Shown here: positions 9,899-18,224 of the stretch, in pieces
Layout: the number at the start of each line of letters is the position of its first letter
Position numbering within the stretch: position 1 is the first letter of the stretch
Assembly (NCBI GenBank): GCA_021371935.1
Contig: JAJFVF010000012.1
Location: 241,909-305,908 of the forward strand
DNA length: 64,000 bases
DNA from: a bacterium
GTDB taxonomy: Bacteria; Armatimonadota; UBA5829
Reading direction: 5' to 3'
Translations under genes and position numbers: made by a program
The notes under the pieces: model-generated
Told to the model about the DNA's origin: nothing
Database searches by the model: none
The model's input: only the letters and a program-made list of their open reading frames with translations

Positions 9899-10247
9899 CC
9901 TTTTCCTCCTGTGTGTAGCTTATTACAGCGTCGAGGATATGTTACACACGCCAGCTTGCCGGCATCTTACAGTGATACTAATTTCAAAATAACTTTTTGG
10001 AATTTTTGATCTTGGAAGATATTTGCATTCAGTCAATTGTAGTGAGCTGTTGACTGTGTGATCTATTGTGCAGAAAACTCGAATAGGTCGGAACATATAG
10101 TGCCCTTGTCAACCTTGCTGCTGCTATGCTATGAGAAGTGGTTTTGAGCCTGAGGGACTATTTGACAACACAACCGTCAAATATGATTAACTGACTACTG
10201 TGTTCCAATTAAATGCGCACATTACATGTGAAACACCGGATTTTGGA
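9899..10247. other. Intergenic region between PEP-CTERM gene and CoA-binding gene
   Basis: This stretch of 349 bases has no credible ORF. It holds the upstream region of the PEP-CTERM gene. An inverted repeat CAGTCAA / TTGACTG separated by 13 bases lies at 10030-10056, and an imperfect GCCAGC/GCCGGC palindrome near 9950; either could be an operator or nothing. No clear -35/-10 pair was found. Confidence 0.4.
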
Positions 10248-10613
10248 CTAGAATTGACCTGTGCTGAGTAAAACTAAAGTGCATGCCTGCTGGACCTCAA
10301 TACCGGATTCTTTGCATCGGCTCGCCAGTGTGTCGTTTTCTGCTCCGGGGTTTAGTATCACGCGGCGGGGATGGGCTTTAATTATCTCTTCTATGAGGGG
10401 TGTGGAATTGTTTTGCCCGAGGTAGATTGTTATAGTGTCAAGTTTTTCTTCAATTGCGTCGAGCCTGGGAAAGCATCTCAATCCATCTATTGGCCTGCCT
10501 GACGGGTGAACCGGAAAGACAGCATAACCGTGATCGGCTAATAGCTTAACGGCTTTATATGAATAGCGCTCGGGTTTTGCTGAAGCGCCAAGGACTGCAA
10601 CATTATATTTCAT
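10248..10613 (-). CDS. CoA-binding domain protein (YccU/CoA_binding_2 type)
   Basis: This is a 121-aa single Rossmann domain: VAVLGASAKPERYSYKAV near the N-terminus, FPVHP, and LNPGAEN near the C-terminus, as in small CoA-binding proteins related to the succinyl-CoA synthetase alpha N-domain. The cellular role of the family is poorly known. Two ATGs stand in tandem (10616 and 10613); GGAGG is 4 and 7 bases away, so the second is favoured. A minus-strand TATAAT lies at 10636-10641. The gene is divergent from the FtsB-like gene. Confidence 0.8.
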   Translation of the reverse strand: MKYNVAVLGASAKPERYSYKAVKLLADHGYAVFPVHPSGRPIDGLRCFPRLDAIEEKLDTITIYLGQNNSTPLIEEIIKAHPRRVILNPGAENDTLASRCKESGIEVQQACTLVLLSTGQF

Positions 10614-10680
10614 CATTTGACCTCCTGGCCGATCTATTATACCGTGATGATAAATTTCTGAAAATGGATCGGATGTTCGA

Positions 10681-10709
10681 TTGACAGCCGCTTTATGAAG
10701 GGGTATTAT
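10681..10709 (+). promoter_or_regulatory. Sigma-70 promoter of the ftsB-like gene
   Basis: TTGACA at 10681-10686, a 17-base spacer, and TATTAT at 10704-10709. Transcription should start near 10716, so the ATG at 10695 cannot be translated from it and the TTG at 10761 is the start. Confidence 0.75.
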
Positions 10710-10760
10710 GATCGACACAAGGATCAGTCTTACAGATGTTTGACAAAGGAGGTCAGCGAG

Positions 10761-11132
10761 TTGGGCGTGCAATATTCGGCAAGACCAAAACCCGAACGTG
10801 TTCCACCCCGCAGGCGGAGGCCGAAGCGCTCCGTTTGGAGAAAGATCGTCTGGCCGTTGGTCAAAGTAAGCGTGATCGTCGCACTTGTATTGTTCGTTGT
10901 CGGTAAGGTTACAAGGCCCTTCAGACTCTACAGCCGGGAATACCGCGAAACAAAACAGATTGCACTCCAGCTTGATGCTCTGCGTAAAGAAAACGCTGCT
11001 CTGGAACGGCAGATCAAATATCTCAAGACAGCCGAAGGCTCAGCACAGGCTGCCCGCAAACTTGGATGGGTAAAACCTGGGGAGATCACGCTCGTTCTGC
11101 CTGACTCAAACAGCAAGGATCAGCGCAAGTAG
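10761..11132 (+). CDS. FtsB/DivIC-family septum formation initiator
   Basis: A 123-aa bitopic protein: a basic N-terminus (PPRRRRPKRSVWRK), one membrane helix (VKVSVIVALVLFVVG), a coiled coil (about 55-95: YRETKQIALQLDALRKENAA and following), then a short G/P-rich tail. This is the layout of FtsB and DivIC, which join FtsL and FtsQ in the divisome. The TTG at 10761 has GGAGG eight bases upstream; upstream in-frame ATG codons lie inside the promoter. No other division gene is beside it. Confidence 0.75.
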   Translation: MGVQYSARPKPERVPPRRRRPKRSVWRKIVWPLVKVSVIVALVLFVVGKVTRPFRLYSREYRETKQIALQLDALRKENAALERQIKYLKTAEGSAQAARKLGWVKPGEITLVLPDSNSKDQRK

Positions 11133-11393
11133 CCGATTTCAGTCACCGCACTCGGATATAGCTATCACCCATTATGCCACTGGAGTGATAAGCACAACCA
11201 AATCCGGCACCAGCCAGAGATGGATTACCAGACGCTCAGAATACACACCTATACATCAGTAGACTCAAGTATACCCTCATCCAACCAGTATCGGTTCAAG
11301 CAGACGTACAATCATTGCCTGTTTGAGCGCTCGAATTCCTCTCGCTAAAAACAAGATTGGCTTGAGCCGACGGCGGGGTAACTTTTTTGAGAT

Positions 11394-12116
11394 ATGGACA
11401 ACTCAGAGAACCACTTTCGAGAAATGTATGTTAAGGCGCTGCAGGCGCTGAATGAGTCCGGCATAGACTATATGCTCGGCGGCGCATTTGCGATCTACCA
11501 TTACACCAACTGGTGGCGCGATACTCATGACATAGACGTGTATATGGTCAAGGACGACGTGGCGGATGCGGCACGAGTGCTGGATAAGGCGGGTTTTGTC
11601 GACATAGGCGAACAGGCGGAAGGGGATAAGAATTGGATTTATCATACAAGCTGCGATTCGGTGATCGTGGATGTGATATGGCGCTTTGCCAACCTTGAAA
11701 ACTATATATCCAGAGACTGGTTTGACAGAGCGCCGATAGGCCGGTTCCTGGGGATGGATGTCAGGTTTATTCCGTTGGAAGAGATCGTATGGATCAAGAC
11801 ATTTGTAATAAACCGGCATCGGTGCGACTGGCCGGATGTAATGCGCGTTTTCAAGGCTCAGTGCGGCAATCTGGACTGGGACAGGCTCCTTGAGCTGCTC
11901 GACGAGCACTGGCTGCTGCTGGCGGGCTTGATAGACGTATTCGACTGGCAGCACCCGGAATCTGTGAAATGCGTGCCTGGGCGGATCAGGAAGGAAATCG
12001 CGGAAAGACGCAGGCGGTATACTGCAAATCCTCCGTCTGGAGTCGAGCGCGAACACCTGCTAGACCCGTGGATACACTACAGGAAGGATAAATATGCGCT
12101 TTGGCGGGATGAATAA
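11394..12116 (+). CDS. Nucleotidyltransferase-fold protein
   Basis: This 240-aa protein carries a nucleotidyltransferase core: GGAFAIYHY followed by a D-x-D pair (THDIDVYMV) and a third acidic residue (VIVDVIW). Residues IPLEEIVWIKTFVINRHRCDWPDVMRVF form the helical segment typical of uncharacterised nucleotidyltransferases related to AbiEii/MNT types. It overlaps the TIM-barrel gene by 23 bases, so the two are expressed together. No toxin-antitoxin partner is visible. The ribosome site is weak (TTTTGAGAT) and the substrate is unknown. Confidence 0.6.
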   Translation: MDNSENHFREMYVKALQALNESGIDYMLGGAFAIYHYTNWWRDTHDIDVYMVKDDVADAARVLDKAGFVDIGEQAEGDKNWIYHTSCDSVIVDVIWRFANLENYISRDWFDRAPIGRFLGMDVRFIPLEEIVWIKTFVINRHRCDWPDVMRVFKAQCGNLDWDRLLELLDEHWLLLAGLIDVFDWQHPESVKCVPGRIRKEIAERRRRYTANPPSGVEREHLLDPWIHYRKDKYALWRDE

Positions 12117-12882
12117 CCCGATGGTCGATATAACCGAGGAGATTATCCTTATGGCCGACCTCGGCTTCGACTTCATCGACCTTACTCTGGAACCCGAGGA
12201 GACTTATTCGGCGACAATCAATGTCAAAAAAGTCACCAGGGCTCTTTCCAGAGTTGGGCTGGGTATTGTCGGGCATACGGCCTGGTATCTGCCTGTCGCT
12301 TCGCCATTTCCCGAAATCAGAAAGGTGGCAATAAAAGAGCTTGAGAGGTGCATGAAGGTCTTTAGGGACCTGGGCGCAGAGAAGATGAACGTGCATCCAT
12401 ATACCAGGATTCCGCTTCATGAAGAGGACTGGGTGATTGCCCAGAATATTGAGGTTCTGGCGGAACTGGTCAATTGCGGCAGTGAGATCGGAATACGACT
12501 GATGGTAGAGAATATGCCTCACTTCAGCCGTGTATCGCAGCTCAAGCCCATATTTGAAGCCGTGCCCGAAATTGAGCTGCTTCTTGATGTCGGCCATGCC
12601 AATCTGGATACTCCGCGCAACTACAGCGAGGAGCTTATCGCCCATTTCAGCGAGAGGCTGGCACATGTCCATGTTCACGACAACCGTGGCGGCAACGACG
12701 ATATGCACCTGCCGCTTGGAGTTGGAAACATAAACTGGCTGCGAGTTGTGCGTGCTCTGAAGAATGCTAACTATGACGACACGATCACCATTGAGGTCTT
12801 TGGTGATGATGACGATTACCTGGTGATGAGCCGCGATAAGCTGAAATACTTGTGGGAGCATACACAAGCAGGTGAAAAGTGA
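12094..12882 (+). CDS. Sugar phosphate isomerase/epimerase (xylose isomerase-like TIM barrel)
   Basis: A 262-aa AP-endonuclease-2/xylose-isomerase-like barrel. Metal-binding positions visible are NVHPYTR, LMVENMP (Glu), LLLDVGHANL (Asp and His), HVHVHDNRG (His/Asp) and ITIEVFG (Glu). Such enzymes use a divalent metal to isomerise or epimerise sugars or sugar phosphates. The ATG at 12094 is inside the upstream nucleotidyltransferase gene, in another frame, with AGGA six to eight bases upstream, a sign of coupling. The substrate cannot be predicted. Confidence 0.75.
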   Translation: MRFGGMNNPMVDITEEIILMADLGFDFIDLTLEPEETYSATINVKKVTRALSRVGLGIVGHTAWYLPVASPFPEIRKVAIKELERCMKVFRDLGAEKMNVHPYTRIPLHEEDWVIAQNIEVLAELVNCGSEIGIRLMVENMPHFSRVSQLKPIFEAVPEIELLLDVGHANLDTPRNYSEELIAHFSERLAHVHVHDNRGGNDDMHLPLGVGNINWLRVVRALKNANYDDTITIEVFGDDDDYLVMSRDKLKYLWEHTQAGEK

Positions 12883-12885
12883 GGG

Positions 12886-13926
12886 CTAGGCAACACTCAG
12901 TGCAGTAAGCATCTCTCCAACGTTGTGAGCCATAAACTCCACTGCGCTTATCGCACGCGGGTAATCCATGCGGGTTGGGCCGAGCACACCAATAGTGCCC
13001 GCAGTTCGCCCGCCTATGCTGTAGGTCGCCCCAACAAAGCTGCAGTCACGCATCTCATCAAGCGGATTTTCCGAGCCGATGATTACACAGACTTCCTGGT
13101 CAAGATAAACGGCTGAGAACAATTTGTAGAGAGCACTCTTCTTTTCGAGAACCGAAAGCACTGCCTCAAGCCTCTCGGCATCCTTGAACTCAGGCTGTGC
13201 TATAAAATAACTGGCACCCTCCAGATGTACATCCACTTCCTCAGACGGCTCGATCTCCTGTTTGAGAAACTGCAGCACTCTTCCCAGCAGCTTAGTCATG
13301 CCGGCATCCTCATCCACCGGTTCCATAGCCTTGGACGTCACATCATCCAATGCATGACCGGCAAGCCTTTGCGATAAGAAATTGGTCGCCTTAATGTTGT
13401 CGCACCTGTCAGAATCGATCAGTTCATGAAGCACTTTCCCATTATCGAGCACGATCACAGCAAGCATCTTGCCATGGCCGATATCTGCGACACTCACATG
13501 GCTTATAGTCGCGTCGCGCACAACCGGATGTGTGGCTACGGACGTATAGTGCGCAAGGTCCGAGAGAATCCGGCAGCTCTGCTCGATTATGATATCGACC
13601 TCCGTCCGTCGTGACTCCATTCTTTCTTTCGCTCTGGCTGCTGTTTGAGAGTTCATATGCAGCTGACCCATGAGCCGGTCGACAAAAAATCTGTAGCCGA
13701 GGTCTGAGGGAATGCGTCCGGCGGATGTGTGCGGTTGATGAAGGTAACCAAGCTCAGCCAATTCGGCAAGCTCACTGCGGATGGTGGCGGATTTGACCCC
13801 GAACTCATAACGCTGGGCAAGTTGATGCGAACCCACAGGCTCGACAGTGCGGACATAATCCGTGACCACTGCCTTGAGTATGACCTGTTTACGAAAGTCG
13901 AGAGGGGTAATCGGAAAACTTCTCAT
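12886..13926 (-). CDS. hrcA: Heat-inducible transcription repressor HrcA
   Basis: This 346-aa protein matches HrcA along its length: an N-terminal winged helix (LKAVVTDYVRTVEPVGSHQLAQRY, VKSATIRSELAELAELGYLHQPHTSAGRIPSD), a GAF-like regulatory part, and the typical end GVLGPTRMDYPRAISAVEFMA. HrcA normally binds CIRCE operators and represses groESL and dnaK operons. Here it stands alone, without grpE, dnaK or dnaJ. Its promoter (13965-13993) is strong, but I see no CIRCE repeat there. The start ATG at 13926 has only a weak GGTG site; the 5' leader would be about 30 bases. Confidence 0.93.
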   Translation of the reverse strand: MRSFPITPLDFRKQVILKAVVTDYVRTVEPVGSHQLAQRYEFGVKSATIRSELAELAELGYLHQPHTSAGRIPSDLGYRFFVDRLMGQLHMNSQTAARAKERMESRRTEVDIIIEQSCRILSDLAHYTSVATHPVVRDATISHVSVADIGHGKMLAVIVLDNGKVLHELIDSDRCDNIKATNFLSQRLAGHALDDVTSKAMEPVDEDAGMTKLLGRVLQFLKQEIEPSEEVDVHLEGASYFIAQPEFKDAERLEAVLSVLEKKSALYKLFSAVYLDQEVCVIIGSENPLDEMRDCSFVGATYSIGGRTAGTIGVLGPTRMDYPRAISAVEFMAHNVGEMLTALSVA

Positions 13927-13964
13927 AACAAACACCGTTTGCGGCCACAACCGCACCTAAGTGG

Positions 13965-13993
13965 ATATTATCACTCAAACGAGAAGGTGTCAA
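13965..13993 (-). promoter_or_regulatory. Consensus sigma-70 promoter of hrcA
   Basis: On the minus strand TTGACA (13993-13988), a 17-base spacer, and TATAAT-like TAATAT (13970-13965). It is close to consensus and about 39 bases before the hrcA start codon. Confidence 0.85.
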
Positions 13994-14092
13994 TACCGCC
14001 ACCAGCCTATCATCATCTATGAACTTGTTACCATACTCTTATCGTTTGATCAAACACCTCATCTTTCTTAGTGAGTATATGCATTATTGAGA

Positions 14093-15349
14093 TCAGTTTA
14101 CATAAGGCGGACGCCAGAGCTTGCGGATGTCATCCAAGTCCATTCTGACCAGCGCGCAGCGGTCTAGGCCGAAAGCAAAACTGATTGCGCCGAAGCGTGA
14201 TGGGTCAAGCCCGGCTTTGATGAGCCATTCATCTTGCGCGATTCCTCCCGCTGCTATGTTTGTCCAGCGTTCTCGCCAAAGTGCCTCATAGTGTCGCTCC
14301 TCTTTCACGAACGGGTAAAGCTCTTCAGAACCCGATCTGACATCTACACCGGGGATGACCTCAGTTGCCGTGCGAAATATAATCTCATCGAGGTCTTTCA
14401 TATCAAGACCCTTCGCAACCCATAAAACCTCTGCCTGGTGATGTACTTCGAGTATCGTCTCCGACTCTGTGTGACCAGCCCGAAAAACCCGTCCCACAGT
14501 AATTAGTTTGCATTGCCCTCCACCGTTGTGCATCCAGTGGTTTACCATCTGCGAGGTCAGTTCCGGCCGCAGCATTCTGTGTTCATCAATAACATAAGTT
14601 ACCCTTTGTTCGACGTCGGGTTCAAGCATTGAAGTTTTGCGCTCGCATATCTCGTCAAGCTCTACTTCTTCAAAATCAGTAAAGCATGAACGAAATGCTT
14701 GCCATAACTCGCGAACGGGGTGCCCCTCTATTTCTAGTGGCCGCGGCAATTCCAGAAGCTTACGAATACGCTCTGGGAAATCCTTCGGCAGGGCATGGGT
14801 CTTGAGTTCATCGTTTACCATTTGGACCATCCTCTCTTTGAGCCGGGTCCGTGAAGAGTGCAGGCGGTTGTTGACTGTCGATACCGGCACTTCAAGGAAC
14901 TCGGCTACGTCTTTCTGGCTGTAACCGTTGATATAGAACAGGGTGGTCACTGTCCGCTCACTCTCCGGCAGGGACGAGATAGCTTTTAGCACCATCTCAC
15001 GCATCTCATGAGCTTCGGCAAGTGCTGCCGGGTCCGGGTCACCGGAAGCAACCTCGTTCACGGATTCCAGAGACACGGTCTGGAAGTGTCTTTTGCGCTT
15101 GATGCGGTCGCAGTGCTTGAAGATGATCTTTCTGAACCAACCGGGAAACGCATCAGGATCTCGAAGCGCATCCAGGTCACGATATGCCTGAATAAACGCT
15201 TCCTGTGCAGCATCCTCAGCAAGATGAAAATCACCCATCACTGAATATGCATACGCAAGCGCCATATCTTGAAAACGTCCAACTATTATGCCGAATGCAT
15301 CCAGGTCACCATTCCTCGCCCTATCTACCAGCGACTTCAGTTCGTCCAT
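14093..15349 (-). CDS. ECF sigma factor fused to a phenylalanyl-tRNA-synthetase-like (class II) domain
   Basis: A 418-aa protein. Residues about 5-90 are sigma region 2 (LAEDAAQEAFIQAYRDL, FPGWFRKIIF) and about 120-175 are region 4 (SLPESERTVTTLFYINGY, VPVSTVNNRLHSSRTRLKER). After a linker (LPKDFPERIRKLLELPRP), residues about 208-415 resemble the catalytic core of the PheRS alpha subunit: HPVRELWQAF, MLRPELTSQMV, motif 2 with its Arg (ITVGRVFRAG), HHQAEVLWV, and motif 3 FAFGLDRCALVRMDLDDIRKLW. The PheS N-terminal coiled coil is absent, so this is not a tRNA synthetase. The domain may bind an amino acid or adenylate and control the sigma part. The start ATG at 15349 has AGGAG five bases upstream; no anti-sigma gene is adjacent. 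Confidence 0.85.
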   Translation of the reverse strand: MDELKSLVDRARNGDLDAFGIIVGRFQDMALAYAYSVMGDFHLAEDAAQEAFIQAYRDLDALRDPDAFPGWFRKIIFKHCDRIKRKRHFQTVSLESVNEVASGDPDPAALAEAHEMREMVLKAISSLPESERTVTTLFYINGYSQKDVAEFLEVPVSTVNNRLHSSRTRLKERMVQMVNDELKTHALPKDFPERIRKLLELPRPLEIEGHPVRELWQAFRSCFTDFEEVELDEICERKTSMLEPDVEQRVTYVIDEHRMLRPELTSQMVNHWMHNGGGQCKLITVGRVFRAGHTESETILEVHHQAEVLWVAKGLDMKDLDEIIFRTATEVIPGVDVRSGSEELYPFVKEERHYEALWRERWTNIAAGGIAQDEWLIKAGLDPSRFGAISFAFGLDRCALVRMDLDDIRKLWRPPYVN

Positions 15350-15427
15350 GTCCACTCCTGTTATGTTTTGGAAGGCCCTCCATATTATAAGACCCAGTTA
15401 AACGATGATATCTTTAAAAACAAAAAT

Positions 15428-15450
15428 GCCACCTGGTATGCTCAGGTGGC
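15428..15450 (-). terminator. Rho-independent terminator after the deacetylase-like gene
   Basis: GCCACCTG and CAGGTGGC form an 8-bp stem with a 7-base loop. On the minus strand it is followed by ATTTTTGTTTTT. It ends the transcript of the gene at 15474-17030 and separates it from the sigma fusion gene. Confidence 0.88.
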
Positions 15451-15473
15451 AAAAGAAATGGTTACTGAGAAGA

Positions 15474-17030
15474 TTATTCTCCGAAATTCAAGACAATGCG
15501 CCCATCTTCCGGCAGCATAAGGACAGATTCACCCTGCCGTCTCTCAAAGTGTCCTGATGAACACCGGACTATATAATCAAATCCTTCATGCCTGTAGGCC
15601 AGAGAATCGGCTGTCACATCGACTAGATCAATCGACTTGTCAGCGCTCCAACTCATCTCCAGCGCCCAATCGCATCCCTTATTCTCAATCTCCAGACAAT
15701 CAGGCTTACAGAGGATTTCAAAGTTACCGCAATCAACCAGCGGCCATGAAATATGCAGGTCCGTATCTGATGACTCACTGACTCTTGGGTCTGACCCGGC
15801 AATCGGGTTATACTTGCCGTTGACCAGCTTGACAAGCCTGATTCCTGCAAGCTGATCTTTAGTGCTCCAGTTGTAGCCGTCCATAACAGGCAGCGCGTCA
15901 TATGTGCATGCTTCGCTCTTGCAGGTATCGTTCAGATACCTCTCCGGGTAGCGCTGATCAAAGAGGTGAATATCGCGAATCCTCAGCTTACCATCTTCCC
16001 AGAAAAGGTTTGTGCGGTAATATCGACTGTCATACCACACGCTCTTACGACCCTCGCTCTGCCAATCAGATAAAGCTGTGACAGCCGTCGTCGGAGTGAG
16101 ATCAAACTTGGACTTGAACCACTCACCCGAGTCGACTAGTTTCTCTATCCGCACAACTCCTTCATCCCGCAGTTTTGCAAGCTCCTCAAGTTGATAGATA
16201 ATTCCTTTTTGCATACTCGGCCAGCCGAAGGAGTTCTCCTGACCCACTTGGGCATACCCAAATGCAAGGCATGGGGATTTAAAATTGACGTCAATGAACC
16301 AGTCGACCCATTCTTTGCATCCACCGCCGCCAGAATAGACAGGCTCCAGAGTCACCACGCCCTGCCTCTCCTCGCCGAGGCTGTAGTCATATTGATAGAT
16401 GGGGTCGCTGCCCAGCATCCTGAAGACCGGGACGGGTATCTGATGCGATTCATCCTGGGCTGGGACTATAGCATTGGCCCTGCTGGGATAATAGCCCTGG
16501 TTCCAATAGCCTCCCCAGAGCGTGTAGCCGTCTGTCCCGCACTGGTCCTTGCAGTTGCAGGCGGCTGTGATATCATATTTATCCGCCAAGTAACCGAGCG
16601 TATGAGAATCCAAAACCCATGATCCAACAGACTTCGGGTAATATCCGAAGATTTGCCTGAAGTCTTCAATAAAAACGTCTATTATCTTTTCACGCTCAGC
16701 CGGGCTGTAGCCGACCATCATACTCACTTGCGACTGCCAATCCCATGCCCATCTGCCGCGCCACTTTATCTCGGCTTTCTCAATCAACGGCTGTACCATC
16801 TCCAGCCAGAGGCCAACCTCATATCGCGAGTCCAGATTATTGAGCAAATCCGTAAAGTTACTGTCTATGAGTGCATCATACTGCACCAGGAATGTGGTGG
16901 GTAGATTTAGCTTGCTCGTAAGCTCTATAGCTTTTGCCACGGGCTCTACCAGGTCAATAGGCTCACGAGGCTCAAGGCCTCGAATAAAGAAAATTGGGTT
17001 TACAATGCGCGGTGATATATCGTTCGTCAA
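15474..17030 (-). CDS. Polysaccharide-deacetylase-like barrel protein with C-terminal beta domain
   Basis: A 518-aa protein with no signal peptide. The N-terminal 250 residues look like a NodB/glycosyl-hydrolase-type barrel (NPIFFIRGLEPREP, TTFLVQYDALID, RYEVGLWLEM, FGYYPKSVGSWVLDSHTLGYLADKYDITAACNC). The rest is beta-rich and may bind substrate. No complete NodB metal triad can be assigned with confidence. A TTG at 17030 has GGAGG five bases upstream and is preferred; an ATG at 17066 has no ribosome site. It probably acts on a glycan; the name rests on fold impression only. Confidence 0.55.
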   Translation of the reverse strand: MTNDISPRIVNPIFFIRGLEPREPIDLVEPVAKAIELTSKLNLPTTFLVQYDALIDSNFTDLLNNLDSRYEVGLWLEMVQPLIEKAEIKWRGRWAWDWQSQVSMMVGYSPAEREKIIDVFIEDFRQIFGYYPKSVGSWVLDSHTLGYLADKYDITAACNCKDQCGTDGYTLWGGYWNQGYYPSRANAIVPAQDESHQIPVPVFRMLGSDPIYQYDYSLGEERQGVVTLEPVYSGGGGCKEWVDWFIDVNFKSPCLAFGYAQVGQENSFGWPSMQKGIIYQLEELAKLRDEGVVRIEKLVDSGEWFKSKFDLTPTTAVTALSDWQSEGRKSVWYDSRYYRTNLFWEDGKLRIRDIHLFDQRYPERYLNDTCKSEACTYDALPVMDGYNWSTKDQLAGIRLVKLVNGKYNPIAGSDPRVSESSDTDLHISWPLVDCGNFEILCKPDCLEIENKGCDWALEMSWSADKSIDLVDVTADSLAYRHEGFDYIVRCSSGHFERRQGESVLMLPEDGRIVLNFGE

Positions 17031-17160
17031 GACTTCCTCCAGAAATCGCTTTTGCAATGAAGGCATTGCCGACTGCGCGGTCTAACAATAGTATGATAGT
17101 CCATTCTATCAAATGTTGAGTGTAAAAGAACATACTCAGATTCCTTTTGGGGAGAAGCAC

Positions 17161-17961
17161 ATGAAGGTTTATATAATGACCGACATGGAAGGAGCAGGCG
17201 GAGTTATCAACCGCAGCCATGTATTTTCAGATCAGCCCGGATATCCGCAGGCCAGGCATTGGCTGACTATGGACGTAAACGCCGCCGTCGAAGGCGCTAT
17301 AGCAGGTGGAGCGACGGAAGTGCTCGTGCTCGATGGTCATGGCGGCAACGGCGCTTGTAACTTTTTATATGATGAACTCCACCCAGGTGCGCAATATATC
17401 CAGGGCGCGCCATACACACAATTCCCGCAGGGTATGGATGACAGTTTCGACGGTCTCTTCTTTGTCGGTGCTCATGCGATGGCAGGAACACCGGGAGCCA
17501 TCCTCGAGCATACAATGTCGTCTATGTCCTGGGTCGAGATGCGCATAAACGGAGTGCCGACAGGTGAGATTGGTCTGTTCGCCGCTGCAGCCGGGATGTA
17601 TGGTGTGCCGTTTGTGATGGTGAGCGGTGATGACAAGGCCTGCCGTGAAGCTGCTTCTATCAGCCCGGAGATTGAATGCGCCGTCGTCAAAGAAGGTATC
17701 AGCCGCCACTGCGCAAAACTCCTGCCGCCCGCGAAAGTTCGAGATTTGATTAAAGAAAAAGCCGGACTTGCGATGGGAAAGCTCAAGTCTGTTCAGCCGG
17801 TCAAGATCGAGGGACCCGTAGAGGTCCATATCCGCTACTTTAGAAATGATCTTGTTGAACCCATCCGCGAGCGCGAAGGGGTGCGCAAGGTTGATCCGCA
17901 GTCAGTTATCTATTCGGGTAGGGACCTTCTGGATGCATGGAACAAGGTCGTTGGCGGGTAA
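17161..17961 (+). CDS. M55-family D-aminopeptidase (DppA-like)
   Basis: A 266-aa zinc peptidase of the DppA family. The expected ligands are in place: Asp8 and Glu10 in MTDMEGAGG, His60 in LDGHGG, His105 in FVGAHAMAG, and Glu136 in GVPTGEIG. The family removes D-amino acids from short peptides such as D-Ala-D-Ala and is used in peptidoglycan recycling. The ATG at 17161 has GGGGAG six bases upstream. It lies 30 bases before the small gene at 17992, probably the same transcript. Confidence 0.88.
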   Translation: MKVYIMTDMEGAGGVINRSHVFSDQPGYPQARHWLTMDVNAAVEGAIAGGATEVLVLDGHGGNGACNFLYDELHPGAQYIQGAPYTQFPQGMDDSFDGLFFVGAHAMAGTPGAILEHTMSSMSWVEMRINGVPTGEIGLFAAAAGMYGVPFVMVSGDDKACREAASISPEIECAVVKEGISRHCAKLLPPAKVRDLIKEKAGLAMGKLKSVQPVKIEGPVEVHIRYFRNDLVEPIREREGVRKVDPQSVIYSGRDLLDAWNKVVGG

Positions 17962-17991
17962 GTTATTATTCTGATTTAGGAGGCATACATA

Positions 17992-18216
17992 TTGAACAAA
18001 CCGACCGCAGTCATAAGAAGAGAAATAATCGCAAACACAGGTCCGGATATCTACGGGATCAAACGCAATGACAGGGTGCGATCACCCAAGGGTGAGATAT
18101 TTATATTCTTAGGCGTCAGTGAAGGAATAGCCCACGTTGAGCGTGTCGATAAGACTAAGGGCAATCCATTTGTCGAAGTCGATAGTGGCGAGTTCTCGCG
18201 CTGGCAAAAAGCGTGA
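17992..18216 (+). CDS. Conserved-looking small protein, function unknown
   Basis: This 74-aa protein starts at a TTG with AGGAGG eight bases upstream, which makes translation very likely. The sequence is mostly beta-prone (DRVRSPKGEIFIFLGVSEGIAHVERVD) with an SH3-like look and no signal peptide or cysteines. It follows the M55 peptidase by 30 bases. I do not recognise the family. Confidence 0.6.
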   Translation: MNKPTAVIRREIIANTGPDIYGIKRNDRVRSPKGEIFIFLGVSEGIAHVERVDKTKGNPFVEVDSGEFSRWQKA

Positions 18217-18224
18217 AGCAGCCG

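Noticed and set aside
10695-10760. ATG at 10695 as start of the FtsB-like protein
   Set aside because: It lies inside the promoter spacer; the TTG at 10761 has GGAGG at the right distance.
13926-13995. CIRCE operator for hrcA
   Set aside because: No TTAGCACTC-N9-GAGTGCTAA or close match; only a short GAGTGAT resemblance.
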